Positions 44,469 through 53,156 of a stretch of 64,000 bases of DNA are shown here, piece by piece. The stretch's first letter is position 1, and the number at the start of each line of letters is the position of its first letter. The position numbers and the translations under genes are program-made. Source of the stretch: Microbacterium suwonense. GTDB lineage: Bacteria; Actinomycetota; Actinomycetes; Actinomycetales; Microbacteriaceae. Below the pieces are notes generated by a model. It had not been told where the DNA came from, ran no database searches, and saw nothing but the letters and a program-made list of their open reading frames with translations. The stretch is taken from assembly GCF_030296555.1 (NCBI RefSeq), contig NZ_AP027728.1, positions 2,542,001 through 2,606,000 of the forward strand, written 5' to 3'.

Positions 44469-45463
44469 GCCGGGTGATCGTGCTCTCCGGCGGCGAGAGC
44501 ACCGAGTACGAGGTCTCACTCGCCTCCGGCGCGGAGGTCGCCGAGTCGCTGGCCGCCCGGCACGACGTGCTGCCCGTGCGCATCGATCGCTCCGGCGGCT
44601 GGCATCCGGACGATCAGCCCGATGCGATGAGCCCACACGACGTGCTCGACGGACTGCATCCCGAGGACGTCGTCTTCCCGGTGCTGCACGGCGGGTGGGG
44701 CGAGGACGGCGGGCTTCAGAGCGTGCTCGAAGAGCGCGGCATCCGATTCGTCGGGTGCGGCAGCGCGGCGTGCCGCATCGGCATGTCCAAACTCGCGACA
44801 GCACGCGTCTCGGCGCAGCGCGGCGTGCGCACGATCCCGGTCCGCGTGCTGCATCGCGAGGAATTCCGTGCCGAGCCCGACGTGCTCACCGCGTCGCTCG
44901 CACGGGCGGCGGAATGGCCCCTCATCGTCAAGCCCGACGAGGGCGGCTCCAGCATCGGGGTGTCGCTGGTCTCCTCCCGTGTGGAACTGCGCCGCGCCCT
45001 GGATGAGGCGTTCCAGCTCGATGCGACCGTGCTGCTGCAGCCGCTGGTGAGCGGAGCAGAGGTCAGCATCGGGGTGTGGACGGATGCCGATGGGCAGGTG
45101 CGGGTCACCGGCGGCTCCCTCGTCCATCTGCCGGATGAGCCGGGCACCTTCTTCACCTACGACCACAAGTACTCCGGCGCAGGAGGGTGGCTGGAGATCC
45201 CCGCCGCATTCCCGCCCGACGCGCTCGCCGCACTGCAGGACGCCGCCCGAAAGGTCGCGCTGGCCGTGGGTGCGGAGGCGGTCGCGCGGGTGGACTTCTT
45301 CCTCACCGATCAGGGCGTGGTGCTCAACGAGATCAACACGATGCCCGGCCTGCGCCGACACTCGCACTTCCCGCGCCTCGTCGCCGACACCGGCACCGGA
45401 TATGACGACCTGCTGGACGCCCTCGTCGGCCGGGCACTCCGGGGTCAGTGGACGCCGAGGTAG
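44465..45463 (+). CDS. D-alanine--D-alanine ligase-family protein
   Basis: 332 aa from GTG 44465, overlapping the previous stop. ATP-grasp ligase: LSGGESTEYEVSLAS, LHGGWGEDG, PLIVKPDEGGSSIGVS, ARVDFFLTDQGVVLNEINTMPGL. The omega-loop is FFTYDHKYSGAGG, with the Tyr/Lys as in Ddl but a shorter, Gly-rich linker. Its 3' end overlaps the convergent dioxygenase gene by 19 bp. Pairing with the racemase-like gene suggests a peptidoglycan or D-X dipeptide module; whether it makes D-Ala-D-Ala is not decided. Confidence 0.85.
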   Translation: MSRVIVLSGGESTEYEVSLASGAEVAESLAARHDVLPVRIDRSGGWHPDDQPDAMSPHDVLDGLHPEDVVFPVLHGGWGEDGGLQSVLEERGIRFVGCGSAACRIGMSKLATARVSAQRGVRTIPVRVLHREEFRAEPDVLTASLARAAEWPLIVKPDEGGSSIGVSLVSSRVELRRALDEAFQLDATVLLQPLVSGAEVSIGVWTDADGQVRVTGGSLVHLPDEPGTFFTYDHKYSGAGGWLEIPAAFPPDALAALQDAARKVALAVGAEAVARVDFFLTDQGVVLNEINTMPGLRRHSHFPRLVADTGTGYDDLLDALVGRALRGQWTPR

Positions 45464-46440
45464 TCCTCGAGCGTCGCGGGGTTGGCGGTGAGCAGCGGCT
45501 CGTGCACGGGTTCGTCCGGGAACTCGCTCGCTTCGAAGAACCAGCGGCGTGAGGCCGGCATGCCCCACAGCTGGGCACGGCGGGGGTTCGAGACATCCCA
45601 GCGGATCGGGGGCGTCTCCAGGTCGATGAACTGGTAGTGGGTGTTGAACAGCTCGACCCGGTGCTGGTCGGGGTCGCGCAGGTAGAGGAACAGCGCGTTG
45701 CTGATGCCGTGGCGGCCGGGGCCGCGGTCGATCTCGTCGCCGAACCCCAGGGCCCCGGCGACGTCGGCGGCATGGATGAGCGAAGAGCCATCAGGCACGG
45801 CGTACGCGAAGTGGTGCAGGCGCGGCCCGCGGCCGTTCGTGAAGACGAGATCGTGGGTGTTGCCCTTGACCTCCATCCACGTGCCCCACAGCTCGTCGGT
45901 GTCGTCCTTGGCGGTGTACTCCGACATCCGCATGCCCAGTCCGGTCCAGAAGTCGGTCGCGGACTGCACGTCGTGCGTGACGCACTGGTAGTGATCCAGG
46001 CGCTGCGGTGCGCCGGCGACGAACTCGTCGTAGTGCTGCATCCTGCGGGGCACGACGTCCATCGACGAGGTGAGCTCCATGCGCGTGCCGACGGCGTCGC
46101 GGAACTGGATCGTCGGCCCCTGATGGTCGCGCTCCACCCGCTGGTGCTCGATGTCGTTCTCCTTGAAGAACTTCTCGGCGGCGACGATGTCGTCGTCGGT
46201 GCGCACCCGCAGTCCGACGTGCAGGGCCTTCGCCTCGGGCGCGAGCTCGAGCACGAGGCTGTGGTGCGCGGCCTCCTCGAGCCCGCGCAGATAGATCGCA
46301 TCGCTGGTCTCCTCGGTGACGACGAGCCCGATGACGTCACGGTAGAAGTCGCGACTGCGGGCGAGGTCGGTCACCGAGATGGCGACGTGGCTGGAACGGG
46401 TGAGCGTGAACGCGGGGTTGTTATTCGTGACCGGGAGCAT
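45445..46440 (-). CDS. Extradiol ring-cleavage dioxygenase (homoprotocatechuate 2,3-dioxygenase type)
   Basis: 331 aa from ATG 46440; vicinal oxygen chelate fold in two halves. Fe/Mn ligands H150 (QRLDHYQC), H210 (RLHHFAY) and E263 (HRVELFN) are spaced as in HpcD/MndD-type homoprotocatechuate 2,3-dioxygenases. Cleaves a catechol ring next to the hydroxyls. It is divergent from the LysR gene, which has an operator between them, and 1 kb from the leftward catabolic operon. Substrate (homoprotocatechuate or other catechol) unproven. Confidence 0.88.
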   Translation of the reverse strand: MLPVTNNNPAFTLTRSSHVAISVTDLARSRDFYRDVIGLVVTEETSDAIYLRGLEEAAHHSLVLELAPEAKALHVGLRVRTDDDIVAAEKFFKENDIEHQRVERDHQGPTIQFRDAVGTRMELTSSMDVVPRRMQHYDEFVAGAPQRLDHYQCVTHDVQSATDFWTGLGMRMSEYTAKDDTDELWGTWMEVKGNTHDLVFTNGRGPRLHHFAYAVPDGSSLIHAADVAGALGFGDEIDRGPGRHGISNALFLYLRDPDQHRVELFNTHYQFIDLETPPIRWDVSNPRRAQLWGMPASRRWFFEASEFPDEPVHEPLLTANPATLEDYLGVH

Positions 46441-46494
46441 GCGAACAGCGTGACATCCGGATGCCGACAGCGGAACTACCGGTTCGCTCTCGCT

Positions 46495-46515
46495 CCCATA
46501 CAGGACGTGTATGGG
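46495..46515. promoter_or_regulatory. LysR operator between dioxygenase and LysR genes
   Basis: CCCATACA-GGACG-TGTATGGG, perfect 8-bp arms (46495-46502/46508-46515), 54 bp from the dioxygenase start and 28 bp from the LysR start. Contains the T-N11-A pattern of LysR sites. Confidence 0.7.
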
Positions 46516-46543
46516 CACGCGTGTCGCAGGCTATTGTGTGTAT

Positions 46544-47452
46544 ATGGAGCTGCGGCATCTGCGGTACTTCGCGGCCGTCGTCGAGGCGGGCTCGCTCACC
46601 GCCGCGGCCGAGCGGCTGCACATGTCGCAACCACCGCTGAGCGTCGCGATCGGCAAACTCGAGGCGGAACTCGGCGTCGGCCTGCTGGTGCGTACCTCTC
46701 GCGGAGTAGAGCCGACCAGCGCGGGGCGCTATCTGCTCGATGCATCGACCCGCGTGCTGGGCGAGGTCGATGACATCACCACGGCGCTCCGGCGATTCGG
46801 CGCCGGGCTCGCGGGATCCCTGCGTGTCGCCGCCGTCCCCGTGCTCATGTGGCATCGCGTTCCGACGATGCTCCGGCAGTTCGCCGCGGATGCGCCGGAT
46901 GTCGAGGTCAGCCTGATCGACCCGCCGCCGTGGACGGCGATCGACATGCTGCACGATCGCAGCGTCGATGTGGCGGCGATCATGGTGGCCGACGCCGAGC
47001 GCTTCGCGCAGCGGCACGGCGACACGATGGACATCGTGGACTGGGGCCCCGTTCCGCTGGTCGCCGCCCTCCCACCGGATGAGCGGGAAGCTCCGGATCC
47101 ACTGCCGCTGGGGTGGTTCGGCGATCGCACCCTGGTGCTGCCGCAGCGGACGGCGGCCGTTCCCAGCCTGCCCGAGGCGGTGGATGCCGCCTTCCGGCAG
47201 CATCACATCTCACCGGGCGCCGTGCGCACCGTCGATACGATTCAGACCAGCATCCCGCTCGTCGAAGCGGGGATGGCCGCAGCGATCCTTCCCGACCCGG
47301 ACGGGCGGAGCCTGCGCCGCTTCGATCTCACGGTGCGCGCGCTGGACCGGCCGCCTTCGCCACTGCGGGCGCTCGTCCTGACTCGGGCGGGATCGGGGCG
47401 AAGCGGAGTTCTCGCGAGACTCCTCGCACGCATCGACGCGTCCTATCCCTAA
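46544..47452 (+). CDS. LysR-family transcriptional regulator
   Basis: 302 aa from ATG 46544 (MELRHLRYFAAVVEAGSLTAAAERLHMSQPPLS in frame with the LysR HTH; first residues only). C-terminal substrate-binding domain (res ~90-300) with LVLPQRTAAVPSL. Divergent from the extradiol dioxygenase with a perfect LysR-type inverted repeat between the two; it is the likely activator of that gene, with the aromatic compound or a product as ligand. Confidence 0.88.
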   Translation: MELRHLRYFAAVVEAGSLTAAAERLHMSQPPLSVAIGKLEAELGVGLLVRTSRGVEPTSAGRYLLDASTRVLGEVDDITTALRRFGAGLAGSLRVAAVPVLMWHRVPTMLRQFAADAPDVEVSLIDPPPWTAIDMLHDRSVDVAAIMVADAERFAQRHGDTMDIVDWGPVPLVAALPPDEREAPDPLPLGWFGDRTLVLPQRTAAVPSLPEAVDAAFRQHHISPGAVRTVDTIQTSIPLVEAGMAAAILPDPDGRSLRRFDLTVRALDRPPSPLRALVLTRAGSGRSGVLARLLARIDASYP

Positions 47453-47464
47453 ATCGCGTGCGAT
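47453..47464. promoter_or_regulatory. GntR site upstream of the GntR gene
   Basis: ATCGC-GT-GCGAT, a perfect palindrome; the LysR stop (TAA) ends at its first base. It matches the cores at 51991 and 54446 (ATCGCACACGAT) in arms. Candidate autoregulatory site for the GntR gene 33 bp downstream. Confidence 0.55.
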
Positions 47465-47497
47465 CGCATGTAGGATTATTGAGCATAAGGAGGCATC

Positions 47498-48184
47498 GTG
47501 GCCGAAGCGAAGATCAGCAAGGCGGAACAGGCGTACGCGATTCTGCGACGCGGGATCATGGACGGTACCTATGGGCCGGGCCAGCGGCTCGTGATCGACC
47601 AGCTCGGCCGTGAGCACGGCATCAGCTCGGTACCGTGGCGGGAGTCGCTGCGTCGGCTCGAGGCCGAGGGCTGGGTCGACATCGTCCCGAACGCGGGCGC
47701 CGTGGTCAAGACCGTCGAGCTGGACTCCTGGCAGCGCACCATGGGCCTCCTGGCCCGGCTCGAAGGCTACGCGACGGCGCTCTCGGCGCCGCAGATGAGC
47801 GCGGAGCTGATCGCCGAGGCGCGCGACCTCAACAAGCGGATGGGAGAGGCGCTGGCCGACTTCGACCCGCAGCAGTTCGGCAAGCTCAACCGAACCTTCC
47901 ACGAGCTGCTCTGCTCGCAGTCCGAGGATCCCCGCCTGAACGATCTCGTGCACGCCGAGTGGACGCGTCTGGATCTGATCCGCCGCACCGCCTTCTGGTA
48001 CGCCCCGGGACGGGCGCTGGCGTCACTGGCCGAGCACGATGAGATCCTCAACCTCATCGAAAGCGGTGCGGACGCCGACCTCATCGAGACCTCTGTGCGC
48101 GAGCACGAGATCAGCACCCTGAAGGCCGTCGCCAAGCACGAAGAGGAACGCGAGGCCGAGGAGGCCGCCCGCACGCACCGCTGA
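47498..48184 (+). CDS. GntR-family regulator of the catabolic cluster
   Basis: 228 aa, GTG start at 47498 preceded by AAGGAGG. Winged helix (res ~8-72): AYAILRRGIMDGTYGPGQRLVIDQLGREHGISSVPWRESLRRLEAEGW; then an FCD-type helical domain (TFHELLCSQSEDPRLNDLVHAEW, EHDEILNLIESG). A charged C-terminal tail EEEREAEEAARTHR. Sites like ATCGCACACGAT occur at its own promoter, at the divergent promoter 51991 and before the transporter, so it probably is the repressor of the whole cluster. Confidence 0.85.
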   Translation: MAEAKISKAEQAYAILRRGIMDGTYGPGQRLVIDQLGREHGISSVPWRESLRRLEAEGWVDIVPNAGAVVKTVELDSWQRTMGLLARLEGYATALSAPQMSAELIAEARDLNKRMGEALADFDPQQFGKLNRTFHELLCSQSEDPRLNDLVHAEWTRLDLIRRTAFWYAPGRALASLAEHDEILNLIESGADADLIETSVREHEISTLKAVAKHEEEREAEEAARTHR

Positions 48185-48200
48185 GCCGAGGCGGACGCGC

Positions 48201-48620
48201 TCAGTCCGCCGGCTCGGCGAGGATCGCCTGCAGATCGCACTGCACGAGGGTCGCGCCGTCGAAGCGGGCCGCCATCACCTGCCGAGCGGGACGGCTCTCG
48301 GCATCCGGGAACATCGCGATCCACTCCCGGTTGAGCGCCGCACGGTCGCGGTAGCGGCCCTCCTCCAGCCACACCGTCACTTTGACGATGTCATCTGTCG
48401 TCCCGCCTGCTGCGTCCAGCAGCTCGCGCACGTGCGCGAAGATGTTGGCGACCTGCGTGTCGAGATCTGCGGGCATCTCCCTGCTTGCCGGATCCCGCCC
48501 GGTCAGCACCCCGGAGACGAGGTGCTGACCGATCAGGCTCGCCGCGGGAACCGGGTTCTCATGCCCGAACCCGGCGATGACGATGCTCCTGCGACGCGGC
48601 ATCCGCTGCTCGATGGTCAT
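48201..48620 (-). CDS. RidA (YjgF/YER057c/UK114) family protein
   Basis: 139 aa. Family pattern GFGHENPVPAASLIGQHLVSGVL (substrate cavity) and the end VMAARFDGATLVQCDLQAILAE with the Arg/Glu site; DIVKVTVWLEEGRY is the usual central strand. RidA proteins hydrolyse reactive enamines/imines; in catabolic operons they often act on intermediate imines or enols. Last gene of the leftward operon, overlapping FAH by 4 bp. Confidence 0.85.
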   Translation of the reverse strand: MTIEQRMPRRRSIVIAGFGHENPVPAASLIGQHLVSGVLTGRDPASREMPADLDTQVANIFAHVRELLDAAGGTTDDIVKVTVWLEEGRYRDRAALNREWIAMFPDAESRPARQVMAARFDGATLVQCDLQAILAEPAD

Positions 48621-49471
48621 CGCGCGTCGACGACGCGGTTCTCGATGGCGCCCAGACCCTCGATCTCGGCCCGGACGACGTCGCCCGGCACGAGCCAGTT
48701 CTGCGTCGGCGCGCCGATGCCCGAGGGTGTGCCGGTGGCGAGGATGTCGCCCGGCTGCAGGGTCATCACCTGGCTGAGGTAAGCGATCTGCTCGTAGATG
48801 TCGTAGATCATGTCGCTGGTGTCGGCGCTCTGGCGCACCTCGCCGTTCACCGTCAGGGTGAGCTGCAGCTTCAGCGGGTCATCGATCTCGTCATCGGTGG
48901 TCAGCCACGGGCCGATCGGCCCGTGCGTGTCGAAGGACTTGCCGAGCGTGAACGTCGGTGAGAGCTTTGCCAGCCAGTCGCGGATCGACACGTCGTTGAC
49001 GACGAGATAGCCGGCGATGTGGTCGCGGGCCTGCTCCGCCGACACGTTCCGCGCCGGCCTGCCGATCACGACGCCCAGCTCGATCTCATAGTCGAGCTGC
49101 TCCGAGACGACGGGGCGCTCGACGTCGCCGAAGGGGTCGTTGATGCACGAGACCTGCTTGTTGAACCACATCTGGCTGGTCGGGATCGGGATGCTGGCCT
49201 GTCGCGCCTCCTCGGCGTGCGCAGCGTAGTTCATGCCGATGCCGAGGAACTTCTGCGGGTCGTCGATGGGTGCGAGCAGGGTGACCTCGGCGAGCGCGTG
49301 GCGGTCGCCGTCGGCGGAGCGGATGCTGTCGCCCAGCGTGGTCAGCTCGCCGATCAGCGTCCGCATCGACGTGCCGACTCCGGGGATGCCGGAGAGGTCG
49401 ACGATCTCGTCGCCGTCCACGCGGCCGATGCGCACCGCGCCGTCACCGGTGCGGAATCGTGCGAGCTTCAT
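48617..49471 (-). CDS. Fumarylacetoacetate hydrolase-family protein
   Basis: 284 aa from ATG 49471, preceded by GGAGGAGAAGG. FLGIGMNYAAHAEEA, QLDYEIELGVVIGR (metal-binding E-x-E), VNDVSIRDWLAK and ATGTPSGIG are the FAH-fold motifs. Hydrolyses C-C bonds or decarboxylates/isomerises ring-cleavage products such as oxohexenedioates. Fits after the extradiol dioxygenase. Overlaps its neighbours by 4 bp each. Confidence 0.9.
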   Translation of the reverse strand: MKLARFRTGDGAVRIGRVDGDEIVDLSGIPGVGTSMRTLIGELTTLGDSIRSADGDRHALAEVTLLAPIDDPQKFLGIGMNYAAHAEEARQASIPIPTSQMWFNKQVSCINDPFGDVERPVVSEQLDYEIELGVVIGRPARNVSAEQARDHIAGYLVVNDVSIRDWLAKLSPTFTLGKSFDTHGPIGPWLTTDDEIDDPLKLQLTLTVNGEVRQSADTSDMIYDIYEQIAYLSQVMTLQPGDILATGTPSGIGAPTQNWLVPGDVVRAEIEGLGAIENRVVDAR

Positions 49472-49904
49472 GCCTTCTCCTCCTGTGCGGCCTCGCTGGG
49501 CAGTTTTCCCCACGCCTGTTCGCCGTAGGGGGTCATCTGGAAGCTCACGAAGCGCCAACGGCCGTCCTCGCCACGATGCAGCACCTGCGTGACCACACCG
49601 TCGACCGTGCGCTCGCCCCTCCGGGGGCGTGCATGCGGTTCACGATGCCGCCGGTGATCACGGCCGTGTCGCCGAACACGCGCACGTGCAGATCCTGCCG
49701 GGTGATCTCGATGTACGCGCGGCGCACCGCGACATGTTCCAGCAGCAGCTGCTTGGTGTGCACCAGTCCGGGGGCGTGGATGTGGACGAGCGAGTCGTCG
49801 AAGAGCTCGCTCAGCGCGTCGAGGTCGCCGGTGATGAGCGCCTCCTGCCGGCGCGTCTCCACCGCGAGGATCTCCGCCTCGAGCTGTGCGGACGGGGTGC
49901 TCAT
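49468..49904 (-). CDS. SnoaL-like/NTF2-fold protein, frame broken at 49623-49627
   Basis: ~145 aa after correction. First part MSTPSAQLEAEILAVETRRQEALITGDLDALSELFDDSLVHIHA and GDTAVITGGIVNRMHAP; second part GERTVDGVVTQVLHRGEDGRWRFVSFQMTP from another frame. A sixth C (gene strand) in the run at 49623-49627 restores HAPRRGERTVDG. NTF2-like domains include isomerases and dehydratases; in aromatic clusters they can be ring hydroxylase small subunits, but this fits the SnoaL group. Overlaps both neighbours by 4 bp. Confidence 0.75.
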
Positions 49905-51183
49905 GCCGTGACCTCCTCCGAGTTCTCGAGCCAGGTGCGGAACCCGGTCGCCTCGCCGGCGTCGTGGCCCGGGCGGGGTGCACCGACCAGTGCGTGGTAC
50001 CTGCTGAAGATCTCGTCGGCCTCGGCCAGCGGCAGCACCGTCTCGATATCGTCGAACGGCTTGCCGTCGGTGCGCTCGGCGACCATGCGCCGGATGACCT
50101 CGTAGCCCTCGCCGCGCATGTTGTCGGTAATGCGGTTGACGATCTCGCGGCGTGCTGCATCGAACTCTACGAATGCCGTGGCCGGATCGCCGTGTTCGAT
50201 GAGCTTCTCGGTGAGCACGCGTGCATCGAGCATGGCCTGGGTGATCCCGTTGCCGCCGCGGGGGTACATGGCGTGGGCGGCGTCGCCCAGCAGCACGACG
50301 CGGCCGTCGACCCAGGTGTCCAGCGGGAAGTGCCGGGTGAGCGGGAACAGGTACACCTCGCGGGCGTCCTGGATCAGCTGCTGCACGTCGAGGAAGGGCA
50401 GCTTCAGGGTGTCGAACGCCGGGATGATCTCCTCGGGGTCGGCGACCGCGTTCCAGTCCTCGACGGTCTCCTCGCCGTTGGTCTCGACGACCCAGTTGAT
50501 CAGGTCGAGCCCGCTGTCCTCGAAGTTCTGCGCGATCGGGTAGATGATCATCGTCGAGATCCGGGGTCGCCCAGGTGCAGGATCGTGTGGCCGCCGCGGA
50601 TGGGCTCGCGCAGGGTGGTGCCCCGCCACATCGTGATGCCCGAGAACTCGGGTTCGGCCTGGTTCGGATGCATCTGACGGCGCACCGCCGACTTGATGCC
50701 GTCCGCAGCGATCACGGCTTCGTGACGCACCTGCTGGGCGCCGCCGTCGCGGTTCTCGATGTCGAGGGTCACACCCTCGGCATCCTGCGCATAGCGCACG
50801 ACCCGGGCGCCGAGCACGACGGCGTCATCGCCGAGGCGCTCGAGCACCGTGCGGTAGAGCATCATCTGCAGCAGTCCGCGATGCACGAATCGCTGCTCAT
50901 GCAGATAGCCCATGTGCACACCGCACTTCTCGGCATAGATCTCTTGCCCGAAGTGGTTGTAGAAGATGGAGTCGACGGCCTCGACGGACATCGCACGGAA
51001 CTGTTCGAGCAGCCCGAGCTCCTCGAACTCCTTAGTGCCGACCGTCTTGATGTCGACGCCGACGCCGAGGGGCTTCAGCTCGGCGACGGCCTCATAGATC
51101 GTGGGGCGGAAGCCCTGCTGATGCAGGCGCAGGGCCGTGACGAGTCCGCCGGGGCCGGCGCCGATGATCGCGATGTCGTGCAT
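49901..51183 (-). CDS. FAD-dependent aromatic hydroxylase/monooxygenase, frame broken at 50563-50566
   Basis: ~427 aa after correction. N-terminal IAIIGAGPGGLVTALRL (FAD-binding GxGxxG), and DGRVVLLGDAAHAMYPRGGNG (GD motif) in the other frame, typical of class A flavin hydroxylases such as salicylate/4-hydroxybenzoate hydroxylases. One extra C (gene strand) in the run at 50563-50566 gives HLGDPRISTMIIYPIA. NAD(P)H-dependent ring hydroxylation, cytoplasmic. Third element in the leftward operon; 19 bp after the dienelactone-hydrolase gene. Confidence 0.85.
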
Positions 51184-51202
51184 GTCTTCTCTTTCTTGTC
51201 GG

Positions 51203-51949
51203 CTAGGCGCCGGCGGTATCGGGGAACATCTCGTCGAGAGCCCGGACCGTCGACTGCCAGGCCCGCGCCGCATTGCGCGGGTGGTAGTCGAAGAGGTCGG
51301 GTCTCGGTGAGTCCTGGGAACGCAGGCTCGTGAAGGCGTGGGTGGTGTGGCTGTAGACGTCGATCTGCCAGTCTGCGTCGGCTGTGGTGAGGTCGTCCTC
51401 GAGCTGCCGGCGCTGCTCCTGCGTGGCCATCGGATCGATCGAACCGACGGCGACGTGCACCTGGATGCCGGATGCCGCCGCGGCGGACCAGTCGTGCCCG
51501 AGCAGGTCCAGACCGGGGTGGATGGCGATCACGCCGCGCGCGCGACCGCCGGTGCGCAGGAACTCCAGGGCGGACGATCCGCCGAAGCAGTAGCCGAGCA
51601 GCGCGATGCGCTCGGGGTCGATCTCGGGCTGCTCGGCGGCTGCGGCCACGGCCGCCGAGATGCGGGACTGCCATTCCGGGCGATCGCCGGCCATCGCGCC
51701 GATCAGCGGCCCGATCTCGGCCTGTGCGGTCGGTGTCGTCCGGTCTCCCCACACGTCGGCGGCGAAGACGACCAGGCCGCCGCCTGCGAGCTCGTCGGCG
51801 ATGGCGATCATGTCCTCGCTGAGCCCGAAGGCGTCGTGGATGAGGAGCACTGCGGCCGATTCCACGGCATCCGTGGGGGACGCGAGCAGGCCGAGCATGG
51901 TGGTGTCACCGTGCCGGTAAGCGACATCGCGGCGCGTGATTCCGGGCAT
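51203..51949 (-). CDS. Dienelactone hydrolase-family protein
   Basis: 248 aa from ATG 51949. VLLIHDAFGLSEDM (oxyanion), GYCFGG with nucleophilic Cys121, GVIAIHPGLDLL and YSHTTHAFTS (His). The Cys elbow is diagnostic of dienelactone hydrolases. It opens lactone intermediates in aromatic degradation; context supports this. First gene of the leftward operon; the divergent promoter carries an ATCGCACACGAT site (51991). Confidence 0.88.
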   Translation of the reverse strand: MPGITRRDVAYRHGDTTMLGLLASPTDAVESAAVLLIHDAFGLSEDMIAIADELAGGGLVVFAADVWGDRTTPTAQAEIGPLIGAMAGDRPEWQSRISAAVAAAAEQPEIDPERIALLGYCFGGSSALEFLRTGGRARGVIAIHPGLDLLGHDWSAAAASGIQVHVAVGSIDPMATQEQRRQLEDDLTTADADWQIDVYSHTTHAFTSLRSQDSPRPDLFDYHPRNAARAWQSTVRALDEMFPDTAGA

Positions 51950-51990
51950 ATTCCGCACTCCTCCTCGAATGTGAAACTGATCGTACGCAG

Positions 51991-52004
51991 AATCGCACAC
52001 GATT
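51991..52004. promoter_or_regulatory. GntR operator in the divergent catabolic promoter
   Basis: AATCG-CACA-CGATT, arms of 5 bp; the core ATCGCACACGAT is identical to that at 54447-54458. Lies 42 bp from the dienelactone-hydrolase start and 61 bp from the amidohydrolase start, so one regulator can control both operons. Confidence 0.7.
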
Positions 52005-52064
52005 TCAAGCGCGATGCGTTATGGTGGTGACACGGAGTTGCCGGAGAGCGCAAAGGAGAGCCTC

Positions 52065-53117
52065 ATGACCAAGGTCGTCGACATCAACATCCACCACCTG
52101 CCCGAAGATCTCTTCTCGAACGAGAAGATCCTGAACGGCTTCCTGAACAGCGCCCCACGCGGATTCGGCGAGATCGCCACCGTCATCGAGATGGACAGCG
52201 GCAAGAAGCAGCTCGTCCTGGAGAAGCCGAAGGGCTACCCGAACCTCAACTACGTCGAGGGCGACTACTCCGCCGAGGCGAAGCTCGCAGCCATGGACGA
52301 GGCCGGGGTCGACTACGGCATCATGCGCGTGCCGGTCTGGCAGGAGTGGCTGGATCTGGAGACCTGCAAGGCCGTCAACGACAACGCCGCCGAAATCGTC
52401 AAGCGCTCGAACGGCCGGCTGTTCTCGACCGCCTGCGTTCCGCCGTGGGGTGGCAAGGAGAACATCTACGAGCTGGAGCGCAACGTCGGCGAGCTCGGCG
52501 CGGTGGGCGTGCAGTTGGCGTGCCATTACGGTCAGCTCTATCTCGACGACGAGGTGTTCCGCCCCTATCTCAAGGTCATCGAGAAGCTCGGCATCCCCGT
52601 CATCGCTCACCACACACCGCTGCCGGTGGAGTACAAGTCCGTGCTCGACTACACGAACCTGCGCCGTGAGTTCGGCCGCATCATCGACCAGGGGGTCGCG
52701 GTCGGGCGTGAGCTGTTCAGCCACATGTTCGATGAGATGCCCGGTCTGCGCTTCATCCACACGATGATGGGCGGCAACTGGTTCGCGAACACCGAGCTGC
52801 TCACTCCGCACGCGCCGGTGAAGAAGGAGGCCATGCAGCGCCTCGACGCCTCCGAGGGCGACAAGATCAAGCGATACCTCGATCAGAACATCTTCTTCGA
52901 CATGACTCACCCGCACTCCTGGGGCAAGACCCAGGTCGAGGCGGCGCTGCAGGTCAACGGTGCCGACCACTACATGTTCGGCTCGTCCTTCCCGGTCTTC
53001 TACAGCTGGATGAGTCAGGGCGTCGAGTTCGTCAAGAACGAGCTCGAGATCAGCGAAGCAGATCGCGAAGCAGTGCTCTACGGCAATGCCAAGCGGATGT
53101 TCAACCTGCCGATCTGA
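52065..53117 (+). CDS. Amidohydrolase 2-family protein with altered metal site
   Basis: 350 aa from ATG 52065 (AAAGGAG upstream). TIM-barrel relative of ACMSD/resorcylate decarboxylases. The metal ligands of this family (HxH, two later His, Asp) are partly changed: the N-terminal motif is DINIHH (Asn8 for the first His), H182/183 and H232 are kept, and the C-terminal GSDYP is GSSFP (Ser308 for Asp). It may be a decarboxylase, hydratase or lactonase with an unusual centre. First gene of the rightward operon, with a GntR operator upstream. Confidence 0.8.
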   Translation: MTKVVDINIHHLPEDLFSNEKILNGFLNSAPRGFGEIATVIEMDSGKKQLVLEKPKGYPNLNYVEGDYSAEAKLAAMDEAGVDYGIMRVPVWQEWLDLETCKAVNDNAAEIVKRSNGRLFSTACVPPWGGKENIYELERNVGELGAVGVQLACHYGQLYLDDEVFRPYLKVIEKLGIPVIAHHTPLPVEYKSVLDYTNLRREFGRIIDQGVAVGRELFSHMFDEMPGLRFIHTMMGGNWFANTELLTPHAPVKKEAMQRLDASEGDKIKRYLDQNIFFDMTHPHSWGKTQVEAALQVNGADHYMFGSSFPVFYSWMSQGVEFVKNELEISEADREAVLYGNAKRMFNLPI

Positions 53118-53156
53118 CCGCCTGACACGATCCGAAGATCCCGCCAGGAGCATGCC

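Noticed and set aside
41482..45463. Vancomycin-type resistance cluster (racemase plus ligase)
   Set aside because: There is no D-lactate dehydrogenase, no VanX dipeptidase and no VanRS pair near these genes, so the link is not supported.
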